64,000 nucleotides of DNA, taken from contig OX463785.1 in the NCBI GenBank assembly GCA_949825025.1, positions 8,039,979-8,103,978 of the forward strand, in the 5' to 3' direction. Below, piece after piece: positions 40,836 through 60,132 of the stretch (positions within the stretch are counted from its first letter, which is position 1; the number at the start of each line of letters is the position of its first letter). The notes below the pieces were generated by a model. That model was not told the DNA's origin. It searched no databases and was given only the letters and a program-made list of their open reading frames with translations. This DNA is from Siphlonurus alternatus. Taxonomy: Eukaryota; Arthropoda; Insecta; Ephemeroptera; Siphlonuridae. A program made the translations under genes and the position numbers.

Positions 40836-41068
40836 TTGAAAGCCAATAGAAAAAAAATTAATTAATGATCTTATTATTACAAATGACAATTAATAAGAAA
40901 AATAATTAATATACCTATTACAAAGGTGGACAGTTAAAATAATTATACATATTGAACAATATTATACACAAAGAGAGGTTGACTCGATGACTGCCCATAT
41001 AACTTAACCCTCATCCCTTCCTGCAAGCTAAAATCTGTGAGCACCCCTGCTCCTTTAGCATCTGCAAC

Positions 41069-41090
41069 CCTTCTCTCTCTCTCTCTCTCT

Positions 41091-41136
<46 letters not shown>
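41069..41136. repeat. (CT)n microsatellite with CCCTCCCT interruption
   Basis: A CT tract interrupted once by CCCTCCCT. A GC-richer stretch follows to about 41220. Confidence 0.95.
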
Positions 41137-41139
<3 letters not shown>

Positions 41140-41525
41140 CGCGAGAAGGCGCTGCTTTGTGTGATGTATTTCACTTACCTCAACCCCTCTACAGCACACT
41201 TTGGTGCTTGGCTTTCTACCTACACTATTATATAGACCATATGTAGACTTTCATGATAATGTTATATGACTAAGGTGCAACTGATTTAAAATGAAAACAT
41301 TTTATTTCTAACCTTATTTTCTGTCATGTTGATTTAATTCTAATTCAATTTTTTTGGGAATAATCTCAAACTCGTTAAACTTTTGAATACCATTCTATCT
41401 TCATATTTTATTGTTTAGCCTCAAAATATATGCAACCGAGACAAATTTATTGTTAAGTATGTATTTATTAAATACAGCATAATTTTTTTCTGATGCTAAA
41501 CAAAATATTTGCTAATTTTATATAC

Positions 41526-41528
<3 letters not shown>

Positions 41529-41601
<73 letters not shown>
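41529..41601. repeat. (TA)n microsatellite
   Basis: About 36 uninterrupted TA dinucleotides. Confidence 0.97.
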
Positions 41602-41606
<5 letters not shown>

Positions 41607-41768
41607 AATGCCTTTGCAACGTAATTTTTTTAAAATGGTTCAGTATACAGGAATTTGTCAACTTGTGCCATATGAAAAATATTTATAGAAAGCACGCATT
41701 TCTTGAAACAAACGAATATTTTATATCGTAACAAACAATGTAAAGATATTAATACAATTGAAGCAATG

Positions 41769-42070
41769 GAGTATTGACCTCAATTCTTTTTATTGCAGAA
41801 ATGGAAAGAGGGTGCAAAGTTATGCTACCCTGATTTTTTATAGATTTTTTAGAGCCCGGGAAGTATTTTTAAAAAATTATTGAAAATCCTTTTTGTGACG
41901 TCACGCGGCGGTAAGTCCTATATTTTTCTTAAGGAGCGGCATCTCGTGACGTCACAAAAAGAACTTTCAATAATTTTTTAAAAATACTTCCCGGGCTCTA
42001 AAAAATCAAGGTAGCATAACTTTACACCCTCTTTCCATTTCTGCAATAAAAAAATTTGAGGTCGATACTC
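41769..42070. mobile_element. Fold-back element, family 2, copy 1
   Basis: A near-perfect inverted repeat of about 300 bp. Arms begin GAGTATTGACCTCAA and share the core TTGCAGAAATGG followed by GAGGGTGCAAAGTTATGC. Two GTGACGTCAC palindromes (41895-41904 and 41946-41955) flank a short asymmetric centre (CGCGGCGGTAAGTCC). There is no coding capacity. The centre is in opposite orientation to the copy at 56220. Confidence 0.9.
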
Positions 42071-44153
42071 TATTAACACTATAAAATTTCATACACTAAA
42101 ATTAATGGGCAATTTATGCTTTACTGCTTGAATATTGCCACTATATGGGTGAGAAAAAGTTTCCATTGAGAGAAATGTATTTTTTTCTCAACTTTGTTCC
42201 GTCATTTTTTTACCACGAGAAAAACTGCACGACCACTACTTTATCATTATGTCCGACACTTTCCCAGATTTTGCCTCACTCAGTTCTACCTGTCTGAATG
42301 AACACCTTGAATTCTCCATCACAAAGGATAAGGTAAGAAGTCTGCGACAATGCTCGCCGCGTGCCCCATTGTTCGCTGGCAGATTCAGCCTGCTGATAAC
42401 AAGCGAACAGCCGCCAGAACAGCCCTGTCTGAATTATATGAGTGCATTAGAGGGATGGTGAAGATTTATAATCGTTGAGGTGCGTTAATTGATTACTACT
42501 TTAATATATTATTGTTGGGGAGTTTACTTACTAACTCAGCAAGTACTGTACTGCGAATTAATTTAGTTTTTGTATTTGGATGGTATATTTGACAATATTC
42601 GATATTATATTTAGATTTATTTTAAATCGTCATTATATCTTTCTTTCTTATATCATATAATATAATATATATTAATTATACACACGTCGTTTTATATTAT
42701 ACTTTTAGGGAGTTTTATTTGACTTTCCCGGGTAAAGAATACGTCCATTTCCATACCTGGTTTTCAATTCTTGTTTAAGGTTCAATCATTTCTTCGTAGT
42801 TTTTTAATATTTATAGATTAAATGTTAATTTTATTAGTGCTTAAAAATGTTCAGTAGTTGTACTAATTCAACAATATAAAGTATTGCATTTTGTATGCAT
42901 TTAAAATAATAATAAATATGCAATATTATTATTTAATAAAAAATAAATTTTAAAAATATTTAAAATTATAATTTTATTTGAAACTAAATAAAAGTATAAA
43001 TTTTTTATAAAACTTGAGATATCGCAACTTTTCAATGCAAGGCCGATGAAACAAGATTGTAAAAATGAAAATAGACTTGTTCCTTGGTCCACTTCTTTTT
43101 ACAGTGGGTTTATATAGGTGTCAGTTACCTGTGTACAAAGTTTCAGCTGGTAACTAATTTTTTCCACCTATTTTCACAATTTTCCTGGACTATCATGGAT
43201 CAATGGAATAAAGATTAAGACCACCGTCATGTGCATACTTTGGTTTTTATTCTCACCATGTCACTTACGTGCAACAAAAAGGTATATAACGCTTTGTATT
43301 TGTTGAATGCTCGGTAATTTCGTGCATAAAGTGACACGTGCTTCGCTCGTGTTACTGCATGCACACGCGCGTACTCACGAGCCAAATTTAGACCGATCTT
43401 CACCCCCTTACACTGTGCTACTGGGGCACAGGGGTGGTGTACAACCCTACACAAAAAAACATAAAAATCAAAATATTGCTTTAAAAAAATACATTTCAGA
43501 ATCTTAAGTATTTAAAATATCACATTTTCAAATGAAACTAAAACTTTAAAATTTAATTTACTCTAATATTCATCGCTCAATGAGAAGTTTATGCCACTTG
43601 TGAGTGTGTTTGCTTTGAAGGTGGGTGTACTACGGAGCAACCCTCGAGCCCCCAGCTTGCATATATATCGGGTGTTGCAGAAATAGGGGTAGGTGAGAAC
43701 AATGCATCAGCAGCCTAGAGCTGCAAGCAAGCGGGCGGGCGTCCATCAAACGGTCTAAGCTGTACTGCAAACTATTAACGTAACAATTTCTGATGATAGT
43801 GAATTCGTTTTTGGACAAAATTATTATATCTACGAGTAATTTACTCCTTACATTATATTTGCACCTTTCGAAAAATACCATGTCTCATTTTCTAAGTTAA
43901 TAAATTAAAATTTAATTAAAAAATTATAGAAATTAATTAATATATTTTTATTAACATTAATTGCACGTATTAATACATTTGTGTATTATTTACTAGTACA
44001 CTTAATATACACGTTATATTAATATCACAGTCTTTTCTAGAGTAATTCGCCATAATTTTTGTGATTATTTTTGTATCAATTAAAATAATACTAAATGTAT
44101 CGCTTTGAAAATGATAATATATAACAATGATAAATTAATTTATAATTTATTTC
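42071..44153. other. Non-coding DNA with one GC-richer island
   Basis: The island 42240-42465 carries a 70-codon plus-strand ORF starting at 42249. A good donor-like AAG/GTAAGA lies at about 42330, and an acceptor-like TTTCCCAG precedes it at about 42258-42265. A small exon is possible but no family was recognised. The same island has the inverted pair TGTTCGCT and AGCGAACA. Elsewhere (43300-43450, 43600-43760) there are weaker GC-rich patches without a gene. Confidence 0.35.
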
Positions 44154-44485
44154 AATGGACAACATACATGACAAAATTTTATTGCAGAAATGAATAGAGG
44201 GCACCAAATTATGCAACTCTGAATTTTTTCAGATTTTTTTGAGACCCGGAACTATTTTTAAATAATTATTGAAAGTCCTGTGATTTCAGTTGGCACCTCT
44301 GAATTCTTAATAAAAAGGATAGAGACTGGACGCCTATTGACGCCTCCAGGGGGCGTGGCCGCACTTTCAATAATTATTTAAAAATAGTTCTGGGTTTCAA
44401 AAAAATCTGAAAAAATTCAGAGTAGCATAATTTGGTACCCTCTATTCATTTCTGCAATAAAAAATTTTCATGTATGTTGTCCATT
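44154..44485. mobile_element. Fold-back element, family 2, copy 2
   Basis: An inverted repeat with outer arms AATGGACAACATACATGA. It shares the family core (TTATTGCAGAAATGAATAGA and GACTTTCAATAATT-type inner arms). The centre differs from copies 1 and 3: both GTGACGTCAC palindromes are replaced by unrelated sequence including GGGGGCGTGGCC. The outermost ends also differ, so this is a diverged subfamily. Confidence 0.85.
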
Positions 44486-47400
44486 ATTACAGCGCTTGTA
44501 ATTTTTCTAAAAGCTCTAAATGAAATTTAAAAACATATATTTTCAATTCTAAAGTCAATATTTTTAATTATTATTATTGATTAATAAAAAACAAAAAAAA
44601 AAAGTAAATCCAATTTTACCTGTGTATGATTGTACCAAAGGTAATTAGCACAACAAAGCGTTTTATCCGTGGTTTTAGAGAGCGTCAGCTACCGTTATAT
44701 TTAGAGGTATAGGGAGGGAGAGAGAAAGGTATTCAGCAATATGATGGGGTGGATAGAGGGTGGAAATTTGATAATAAAAAGAGAAAGAGAGGGAGGGGGG
44801 GTCTAAAATCTCTCTTCTATGCGACACGCGTTTGTGACAATGGCTCTCGATCATACAGCAGCAATGGTGGCTTTATGCAATCATGCGTACACACACATTT
44901 AAGCTGCTACTACTGATGATATATAATAGTACTTGCATCATGCTGCTCTGTACCTATTATAATATATACAATATTCTGATTGATATCGCATTGTGATTTT
45001 GGTTTTATACCCAGCGGGCAAACGAAAACGTTTACCTTATAGTTACACCGTGGGATATGTTTTGTATATAGGATATATAAAAGTGTTTTTTTATGCTAGT
45101 ATTTAATCAACCAGTTATAATCTACATGTTTTTTTATTCGATTTATTTACCTTTTGTTATTATGTATAGTACTTAGACTATAGTATTTGATGGACAGAGA
45201 TTGTGTTTGTGTTATTTTATTGACTATATTCCTATTTTTTCACATTTTGATTGTATAAAGGTAATTTAGTGACTGATGTACTGATGTGACCCGACAATCA
45301 AAATATCACTTTAATTTTAAACATTTCGTATTACTGATTTATCCATTTGAGGCATAACATACGTCTTCATTATTCATGCTTGCAGTTTTGCTTTTATATA
45401 AAAGATAATTTATAAATATATTTATATATTATTTAAAAAACTTAATTATATGTTTTTGCAATTTATTATCAGTTTTAAAATTTAAAATAACAAAAAATTG
45501 TATTTTATTACTTTATATAAATAATAATTTAATTATAAATCAAATAATAAAAAATGTTTTAAATGTTTATTAAAGTTTTGAAATAAAAATAATTATTTTC
45601 AGCGCACATTTTTGTTTTTAGAGAAATAATTGAAAGCTCACTAAACAAAATTATTTTAATATTTTAAAAATGCAAGCAACATCATCATTATTTAAAACAC
45701 TATACTATGATGTTTTAAAGCTTAATAATTTATATTTTATTATTATTGTGTGCTAGATTGTGTTTGGAGGTCACATGACTGGAGAAAACAAACACGACTG
45801 CGACATCTCGGCTGACAAGTTACGACAGCGTCGCAGCCTGCAGGACTATCATAATAATTGTGTTTAATGAACATAATGTGCGTGTCCAGAAAGGTTAATT
45901 ATCGCCTCTGTTTCAAACAGCTTAATGACAGTCATTGTTTCATCATGTGCATGGAGTAGCTGCTGGAATTTGTGACATATTTTATAATTTAAAAGTATCT
46001 GATTTATTTGTAATTATGTTTTCAATAGAAATCAGGAACGCAAATACATATTATACTCGTTACATTCAGAGTATTTTAATGTCACATTTTATGAGACTGA
46101 AATTAGTAAAAGAATTATTCAAAAATCTTCCGTATCGAATCACTATTATTTTTAATTTTTACTGCAGCGTAACATGAAGTAGAAGAAAAAAGGTAATTTA
46201 AAAAAATTTAATTACAATAGTTTTTTAGTTAGTAATTCACTTAAAATATATATGGTAAAACAATTTTATTAGGTACAGTAAATAAAAAGTACTGATTATT
46301 AGCTAATTGAGGTGAGCACTATATAATTACATAGCAGTACATAACAATTTTGTTTTTATATGATTTTGTTTGATTATTATTATATATAGAAATATGAACA
46401 TTCAAAAGCATAACTTCTTATTAAATAATAACTATAGTAAATTAATAAAAATTTACCTATATCAATGTTAAACAGTAAACAAATTTATGGAAATCAAATT
46501 TCTTAATAAAACGATTTTCTATCCTTTTTTCCCATCAAAATAATAATATATTTTCTGTTTTCTTGTCTTTTGCACTACTCTATAGCAAGCAGATAGGCTC
46601 AATATCCTATACGCTTATGAGACGCTATAAAAAGCAATGAGTGTAGATGGAAAGAAAGCATGCATGCCATGGTGTTATTTTTATCGTCATTTCTGTTACA
46701 CCTATATAATGCCTTCACTACAAGCTATGCCATGGAAGAAAGGTCCTTTTTTCCATATAGGTATGAGGGTGAATATATTTGCTATTATTCACGCAAGGTA
46801 TAATACCTCCTTAGAGGTTTAACCAATGAATTTCTGCTCCTCATACTCCTAAATGTATAAACCCAAAAGTATAAGAGCTTAACTAGATAAGAGACAAAAG
46901 AACAAAACCTTTTTATTTTTTAAGCTTATAGTTTTTATATTTTGTTCCCCTTTTTATTTTACCTTTCTTTTTAAAACCAATTTAAAGAACTTAACCGCAC
47001 ACAATTTGTATATTCTAATGCAAAATTTTATTATGTATATTGAAATTTTTATTTCACATAAATTAAATACCTTTTGTATACAGTTCCTTAAAAGTAGGCA
47101 ACAATCAAAACATAAGGGTAGAAAAAGTTGCATAACAGTTTAGGCGAAAAATAAAGTTTTTCTGGACAAAACCTTTTTGAATTGAATTGAAAATTATTAT
47201 ACAAATTATAATGCACTAATAAAGAAAAAAAATATTTCCAATATGAGGATATCGTTTATTTAAAGCTGGAGAATGTATCTCGGAATTCTGAAATAACTCC
47301 CCCTCCCCCGAATTAATGAATTAATATATTTTCATTGGTATGAGATACGATAACAGAAGATTTAAAGAGCCAAACTCCTAATTGAAACATAAAATTTTAT

Positions 47401-49757
47401 TTTCTCGGTTGACGAACTGAGCTTGTTCTAATAGCCATAATTATATGGTTCTTAATATATAAAATATAAACAAGCTAAAATTAATTCATGAGTAAATAAT
47501 ATTCATATAGTAAAATTTGGAAATAAAAAACTTATCAAAATAAAGCAAACTTATTTTTCGTAACATTGCAACATCAATATTAAATTTCACTCCTTTATTT
47601 TGTTCATTGGTACTGTACAATAAATTATACACACACAATAAAAAAAATCATGCATCGCTTTTTTCATGTTCTAACACTTGAAATATTTAAACTATTTGTC
47701 TGAATCAAAATTTTCGATACGAATCAAGTTTGCGCAGGTCTGTACCCTAAGGTAATAGTTCTCGCAAAGAAAGGCATTGCGAGAGGGTGGGAATGAGAAG
47801 GGAGGTGTCTACCGCAGAGAGAAGTTTTAATTCCGACGACGGCGGCCTGGTTCTATTTCGCCTGATCGTCCTCGAATCTCTTTTTCCTCATCCCCTACTG
47901 AACTAACTTGAACGATAGAAAACAATGCGAAATTTCTATATTAAAAAATACAATTTTTACCTTTATAAACTACATTTATTTACATAAAAAGCAGTTTTAT
48001 GACTTCATATCTTCGCATTAAATTTTTTTTTGGCATAATTATTGTAATCTAAGCTACTTTTGTATTACCTTTTTATTTAATTTCCTTGTTTTACGCAAGC
48101 TACACCTTACTCTACGCTTATAGGATGAAGCAGAAAGCACGAGAATCAGATGTAAGAAACGGACTCGAGCAGGAAATTGGTGAAAAAAAGAAATCTTTCT
48201 TTACGTTTTTATTCTCCTCTCAGTATTCTTCCTGCTTCCCTCCCTTCCTTGTTACCGCGGCAAACGTTGATAGTTTCTCCTTTTATTTCGATTGTATGCT
48301 ATATATAACATTTTGTTTTTTTATAAACAATATTTTGTTACTTCGTTTTCGAGTATCTACAATATTCTAAATACAATATTACAATAATAAAAAATGAAAT
48401 GTAGTGACATTTTTATTATTATTATTTTTTAAATATTAGTTTGAGTTTTTAGAAAAAATAATTATTTTTAAACTCCCTTACGAAAGATACTCAAAATGGT
48501 TTTATATTTTATTGTTAAGATTTCCTTAGGGAAACTTGTACAGTACATTGCTTAACATTCCATAGGACAAAATATGTATCATTTTACAGTTAAATATATA
48601 GTTACATTTATTACTTTAAAAAATCTGATAAATAATATTATAATTATAAATAATTCATTATAATACAACTCCCTGCACGTGTTAAGACTCATTGTTTTGT
48701 TAAAATATACAAGCTTTATTCACAATAAATTATTCCATTCGCAAAAGCTTAATTTAACAAATATTTTATTTATTTAAAAAAAAAATAAAAATTTAATTAA
48801 TTTAATTTTAATTTAAATGTTTATAAATAATAAAAATAAAAAATTAACAGAAATAAAACGTTTGTATAAACGTTAGAAATAAAGTATATTTTACATTTCT
48901 TTTTTTAAATTTAATATAAATTATTATCGTAATGGATAAATAAATAAAAATTGAAGTTTCTTACGTTAAAATGTCGATTAATAATAATATGGATGTACTT
49001 GAAACCCCAGTCAGACACTCGGAAAACTCCCTTACAAAATTTAGCATATTGTTAAATTTGGAATGAATCGTAATCACTAATCATCAACGATAATGCATTA
49101 AATGTAAACTGAGAATCTCATTACTTATAGTTTAGAAATGAAGTGTAGCAATGATGGCTGAAAGGTAAAGTCAGGTTAATATAACAACGACGTTTGAGAT
49201 AAGCGGCGAAGTGGAGTCTAGGGTTTCACATTCCCTTTCTGATGCTGCGTCAGGCAGGAAGATGGGGGGAGGAGGGAGATTTTGGTCCACGGAGAGAGAG
49301 CACGTATGCAGCAGCCTCCCACTGATGTATAAGAGCACCTGGAAACCATTAACAATAACAGCAAGCATGCAGAGAGAGACATGCCAAAATGTTAGGCGAG
49401 GGGGAAGTAAACATTTTAAGGTGAAATCTAACTTGCCAAATCAATATTTGATTTTATGATACATGATATCAAATGGATATCAAGATACGTATATAGTTCG
49501 ATATATTTAGATTTTCAAGTGGAAACGTAGTGAAAAAAAAAAGTAAAATCTTTTTTAAATTTTGACATATTTACAGGACAAAAAATTGTCAGGTATGATT
49601 CTCTACTGACTATTGCAATATTATAGTAAAATATATTTTTTTAAAAATGGTAAATCTAAAAAATAATAGCAATAAATATATAAATCACGAATAAAGAGTC
49701 CCTCGTACGGAATATACTACATTTCTTTCGAGCTATTTCTCACTACTACAATATATA
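44486..49757. other. AT-rich non-coding DNA
   Basis: No gene is supported. GC-richer patches lie at about 44680-44900 (with a purine-rich GAGAG stretch), 45760-45960, 47750-47890 (CGACGACGGCGGCC) and 49200-49330. Small ORFs there (for example 94 codons at 48086 and 82 codons at 49211) have no recognised domain. Confidence 0.5.
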
Positions 49758-49911
49758 GGGCGCGATTCACGAAGCAGTTGTCCAGGTTTCCAACCACGTT
49801 TAGCTTAACCACGTTTAAGTAGATGGTTTAACACGTAAAGCAGGTATAGTTAAACGTGGTTAAGCTAAACGTGGTTAGAAACCTGACTAACTTCTTCGTG
49901 AATCGCACCCC
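49758..49911. mobile_element. Fold-back MITE, family 3, copy 1
   Basis: The terminal inverted repeat GGGCGCGATTCACGAAG is followed by inner inverted blocks (TTTCCAACCACGTTTAGC, then TTAACCACGTTTAA). The centre is asymmetric (GTAGATGGTTTAACACG). It matches the copy at 62707 in reverse orientation. A TA borders both ends. Confidence 0.9.
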
Positions 49912-55628
<5,717 letters not shown>

Positions 55629-55708
<80 letters not shown>

Positions 55709-55721
55709 GAGGGGGGGGGGG
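55629..55721. repeat. (GA)n followed by poly-G
   Basis: A GA tract of about 77 bp, then ATGGGA and an 11-base G run. Confidence 0.97.
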
Positions 55722-55965
55722 ATATGACGAGGCAGCTTATGAGAGCTCATTTTTCTCACTTCACTAGAATGAAATGTGTTTAAAAAGTGACGTATACATT
55801 ACCTAGTTAACATTGCCCTGAACGCATGAATCTAAAGTAATAATATAAAAAAGCTCTTTTACTACATATACAGTATAATATTCTGTTGGGGTAAATTTTA
55901 ACATAAACTCAAGTTTATAAATGTAATAAAAAAAATATACAAGTGACTCTAAAACAGGTAAAAAT

Positions 55966-55974
55966 AATGGCGGC
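55966..55974 (+). promoter_or_regulatory. YY1/PHO-like site
   Basis: AATGGCGGC matches the core of the YY1/PHO consensus. It lies about 245 bp from the GA tract ending at 55705. This pairing of GAGA and PHO motifs is typical of fly Polycomb response elements, but the match is a single short motif. Confidence 0.25.
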
Positions 55975-56219
55975 TTTAAATATATATCACAGTACAAGTA
56001 CAGTAAAAATGATGTAATATTGTGAAAATAAAATTAAATTTATAAGATTTTTTAATTATTATTAATATTTAGCAATTTATTTAAATCAAAAAATCTTTAA
56101 CATAATTTTGTTTTATTTTCAGTATTTTAGTACTTTAGTTACCACTATAATATAAATATTAATTTTTTGTAATAAATAAAATTAAATATATTGAAAACAT
56201 TATTGCAAATAAGCTAATA

Positions 56220-56533
56220 GAGTATTGTCCTCAATTTTTTTTATTGCAGAAATGGATAGAGGGTGCAAAGTTATGCGACCCTGATTTTTTTCAGATTTTT
56301 TAGAGCCCGAAAACTATTTTTAAAAAATTATTGAAAGTCCTTTTCGTGACGTCACGAGACGCCGCTCCTTAAGAAAAAGATAGGACTTGCCGCCGCGTGA
56401 CGTCACAAAAAGAACTTTCAATAATTGCTTAAAAATAGTTCCAGGTCTCTAAAAAATTTGAAAAAAATCAGGGTAGCATAACTTTGCACCCTCTATCCAT
56501 TTCTGCAATAAAAAAAAATTGAGGACAATACTC
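56220..56533. mobile_element. Fold-back element, family 2, copy 3
   Basis: A near-perfect inverted repeat with arms GAGTATTGTCCTCAA and the core TTGCAGAAATGG, TAGAGGGTGCAAAGTTATG. Two GTGACGTCAC palindromes surround an asymmetric centre. The centre reads as the reverse complement of that in copy 1. An 18-bp direct repeat ATTGCAAATAAGCYAATA lies on each side (56202-56219 and 56535-56552, one mismatch). Confidence 0.9.
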
Positions 56534-56954
56534 CATTGCAAATAAGCCAATATTAGGCACTTTATTTACCTAGCTCTCAAAAAATCACTTAAATATAAAC
56601 ATTATAAATTATATAATTCAAAATAAATGTAACTGAAATAAAATTAACTCAAAATATGTTAATTTCAATCTTTTATAATAATATGTGTAAGCAAAACGCT
56701 TTATTTATTTTTTATGGATTAATTTATAGTAAAAATAAATTTAATGTATACTGTATTTACGCTTTTTGGCTTTTAATATTATTTACCAATTTATTATTTA
56801 TGTTAATTGCTTGCCATTGATTTACATATTATGTTTCTTCTCTCTATATTCCCACGCAACAATTTAATAATTCATCATAATAAACAAATAATGTATGATA
56901 AGAAATTAATTGAATTGAAAGCCAAATGGAGGCAACTTGAGTGGAGTGGTAAAG

Positions 56955-57155
56955 GTAAAAAGTGACAAGCCAAGTGCATGCAGGGAAGTCTCTCTCCCCC
57001 CTGGCACCACGTGATGTCTTCCAGATGGCCAGGAGGCTGCAAGGTGATGTGAACACACCTTCCTCGCCGCCATCTTCTGGGATTATCGGCCTTGTGTGTT
57101 CCAGATGGCTCAGTCTTTCCGTCTCACGACTACAAAAAAAGGTGTGCCTTTCTAT
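56955..57155. promoter_or_regulatory. Candidate regulatory island with YY1/PHO-like site
   Basis: A strong GC rise. It contains GCCGCCATCTTC at 57066-57077 (YY1/PHO-like), CACGTG at about 57008, and two CCAGATGGC copies. The 171-codon minus-strand ORF spans this island plus AT-rich flanks and reads like random membrane-rich sequence, so I do not call it a gene. Confidence 0.3.
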
Positions 57156-57361
57156 ATACACATCAGAGCATATTTGATGCAATATAAGAGTCAAACTTTG
57201 GGTCCAATTTGTTTTTAACACAAACTTATATTCTTGTTCTGTTATGGCATAATGTAATTCCGTAATGTTATATAATAAGGAATAAGTAATCAAATGACGG
57301 AGTTTATTAAAATATAGAAAATATGTTAATAACATGATGTAAGGTGTGCATGGGCTCAACG

Positions 57362-57385
57362 ACTATATACTGGCCAGTATATAGT
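57362..57385. repeat. Perfect 24-bp palindrome
   Basis: ACTATATACTGG followed directly by its exact reverse complement, with no spacer. The flanking text shows an imperfect direct repeat (GCATGGGCT on both sides). Confidence 0.9.
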
Positions 57386-58271
57386 TCTTGGCATGGGCTT
57401 GCCTATGTAAATGCATAATATATAGTGACATTTTCTATTGAATTCTTTATATTGTGCAAAAAGCATCACCTTACATGACATTACTGTATAAATGACTTAT
57501 TGTTCCCTAAATATTTAGAATACATAATAATATATTTATGTTAAAATTATGTTAAGTATATTTATGTATTGATAATAAATCGCCTTTCTATTTGCCATTT
57601 GCATAAACCTTTATTTCATTCATCGTATGATACTCATTAAATTACAGCATATTTTGATACAGAAAAAATATACCAACTTTAGCACATATAAAAATTTGAT
57701 CAGTATATAAATATTATGTACGAACACGTCAGGAAATTTAATACACAGTAAAAAAAAAAAAATTTTAAAATTAAGGTTAATTAATTAAAAATGAAACTGA
57801 TACCTTTTTTTAAGCATTGCATTTTTCTAATATAGTATGATTTTTTATTATTATTTTTTTTTTTAGTAAACCAACAACATATAATATATGCATTGTATAT
57901 AATTTTACAATGAAATAATTACTTCTTTTTTTCCAACACTTAAAATCAACTTGTTAGAAGACGTCAAAGCAATAGAATATTTCCAAAATTATTATCGACG
58001 TTTGATAATATTTTTTAAACATTGTATGTACGCGTATATAATAAATTTAAAATAAATGTTAAGTTCTTTAATTTTTAAGTGAAAAAAATTACTTAAAATT
58101 TGTTACATAACTGAATACAGCTTTAAAATTGTAATGGTATTTGTATTATTATTTTTTTTTTAAATTACAAAACAATGTTTTAAAAACGAAATCATTTTTA
58201 TAAATTATGTAAATAGTTCTTTAAAATTAGAAATCTTAAAAAAAAAGTGAATAGCATGTACCGTTGGTGAG

Positions 58272-58468
58272 TTATAATAATATAATATAATATAATATAA
58301 TATAATATAATATAATATAATATAATATAATATAATATAATATAATATAATATAATATAATATAATATAATATAATATAATATAATATAATATAATATAA
58401 TATAATATAATATAATATAATATAATATAATATAATATAATATAATATAATATAATATAATATATATA
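58272..58468. repeat. (TATAA)n pentanucleotide array
   Basis: About 39 nearly uninterrupted TATAA units. The Tyr-Ile-Leu ORF over it is an artefact. Confidence 0.97.
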
Positions 58469-60127
58469 CTGTACCCTGATTCATTTCAACATTTATAAAG
58501 AATTGATATAGTAAATTTAGAACAAAATTTAATTAAAGATTGAGGTATCACTGTATCATGCAGTATATAATGTAATTAAAACATCGTTCAGCCTTTTTTT
58601 GGAGCATGTTATGAATAAAGGTACGGTCGTCCTCCTGAAAAATGTCCAATTCAAATCAATGGCAATGAAGGCTTCAAGTGTTCCCCGTAGGGAAAAATTT
58701 CTCCATAAGCTACCATGCTATAAGAAAATTTGAATTTTTTCTCAGTAACTTTTAAAGCAATCAATTTGAAAACATCTACCCCTCCCCCCATTTAGGGGTC
58801 CTCTGATAATGAATCAAGAACTCCTTTTTCTGTAAAAAAAATCTTTAATGCCAAAAAAGCAATTTCGAATTTTTTTTACATAGTTTTTGATAGGACGGTG
58901 GGAACACCGCAAAATCAGCTGACTTATTGAAGCCTCCATAACAACAATGTATTTTTTTTAACAATACATTGACATCTGTTGTCGTGCAAAATTTTCCAAA
59001 TAATAAGTGAATAATTCCTAATACATCTAAAACTTCAAAAATATATTTTAATTATCGAATTTAAATATATTAATTGTTAAAACAATTTTTATTGCTTCTG
59101 AAAGAAATATTTTGATAATTGAATTAAAATTACTCTGCATTTTGCAAACTAAGATTAATTAACGTATAAAATACCGGTTGACTATATGAGACAACCGCAT
59201 GCATGCCGTACCACCTCAGTTACATAACTTGCCGAGGGAAAGGTGCGAGGTTGGGTTGAGAAGGGGGGGGGGGGGGAATTGTGATCTCCCATCACTCCCA
59301 CTCGCAAACATCATGGCCGCTCTCCTCTTGTGTTGCCATTAGACAGATGTGAAAAGGAGCGGACTCCCTACTGTTATATGCCTGGTTATATACCAGACTC
59401 AATCTTACTATGTGTTTTCGATAACAGTCCAATTTTATTGCAATAACGTATATTATATTTCAACTGAAAGAGATTGTTTGCTCTTACTTTACATTTTAAA
59501 ATATTTTGTTTAAACATATTTTGTGTAATAAAAATAATTAAAAGGACATAATTATTGATATTGAAAGGTTTGATTTTCGTGAATTTTGATCCCATATATG
59601 TTAAAAGCAGCTCAAAATGCTCAAATGTATCAAAAGAGAGATCGGCTAGGGTGGGATAATAGTGTTATGTTTCTTACTGATAATAAATATATGCAGAATA
59701 ATGAAGATGATATTTTTTTAAAATTAATTATTCAGAAAATGTAATTTAATGCAAGATATTTGGCCGAGCACAATAATTCAGCAATAAAAACAATAAATTT
59801 AAATAATTATGAATTCTTCAAGTGTTACAGTACATCATTGACAAAAGAGCAGTCGTTCCTAATTTATTTGTATTATTTTTAGAATATAATATTGATGTTT
59901 AAATTTATATTTTAATAATAAAAATTATAACAAGATCCGGTGAATGCCTTCATCTTGCTTCAATTGGGCCCGGCACTGGTGGCTTAACCACCCCAACTTG
60001 CTTAAAAGTTTAACCCACAAATAAAAATATATATTTATTATTATTATATAATATTATTTTATTAATTTTTAGATAAAAATATCATACAAAAATATAGTAA
60101 TTAATTAAACTCGTCATTACATTGTTT
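58469..60127. other. Non-coding DNA
   Basis: The stretch 58590-58940 has a less AT-skewed texture (for example GGTACGGTCGTCCTCC, GATAGGACGGTGGGAACACC) and may be part of an unidentified repeat. A G14 run lies at 59263-59276, next to an island with CATCATGGCCGCTCTCC. No gene is supported. Confidence 0.5.
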
Positions 60128-60132
60128 AATGA

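Noticed and set aside
56844..57359. 171-codon ORF, the longest in the window, minus strand
   Set aside because: It combines AT-rich and GC-rich pieces, reads without any recognisable domain, and has an opposing ORF of similar quality. It is most likely chance.
58272..58484. Tyr-Ile-Leu 70-codon ORF
   Set aside because: A direct translation of the TATAA pentanucleotide array.
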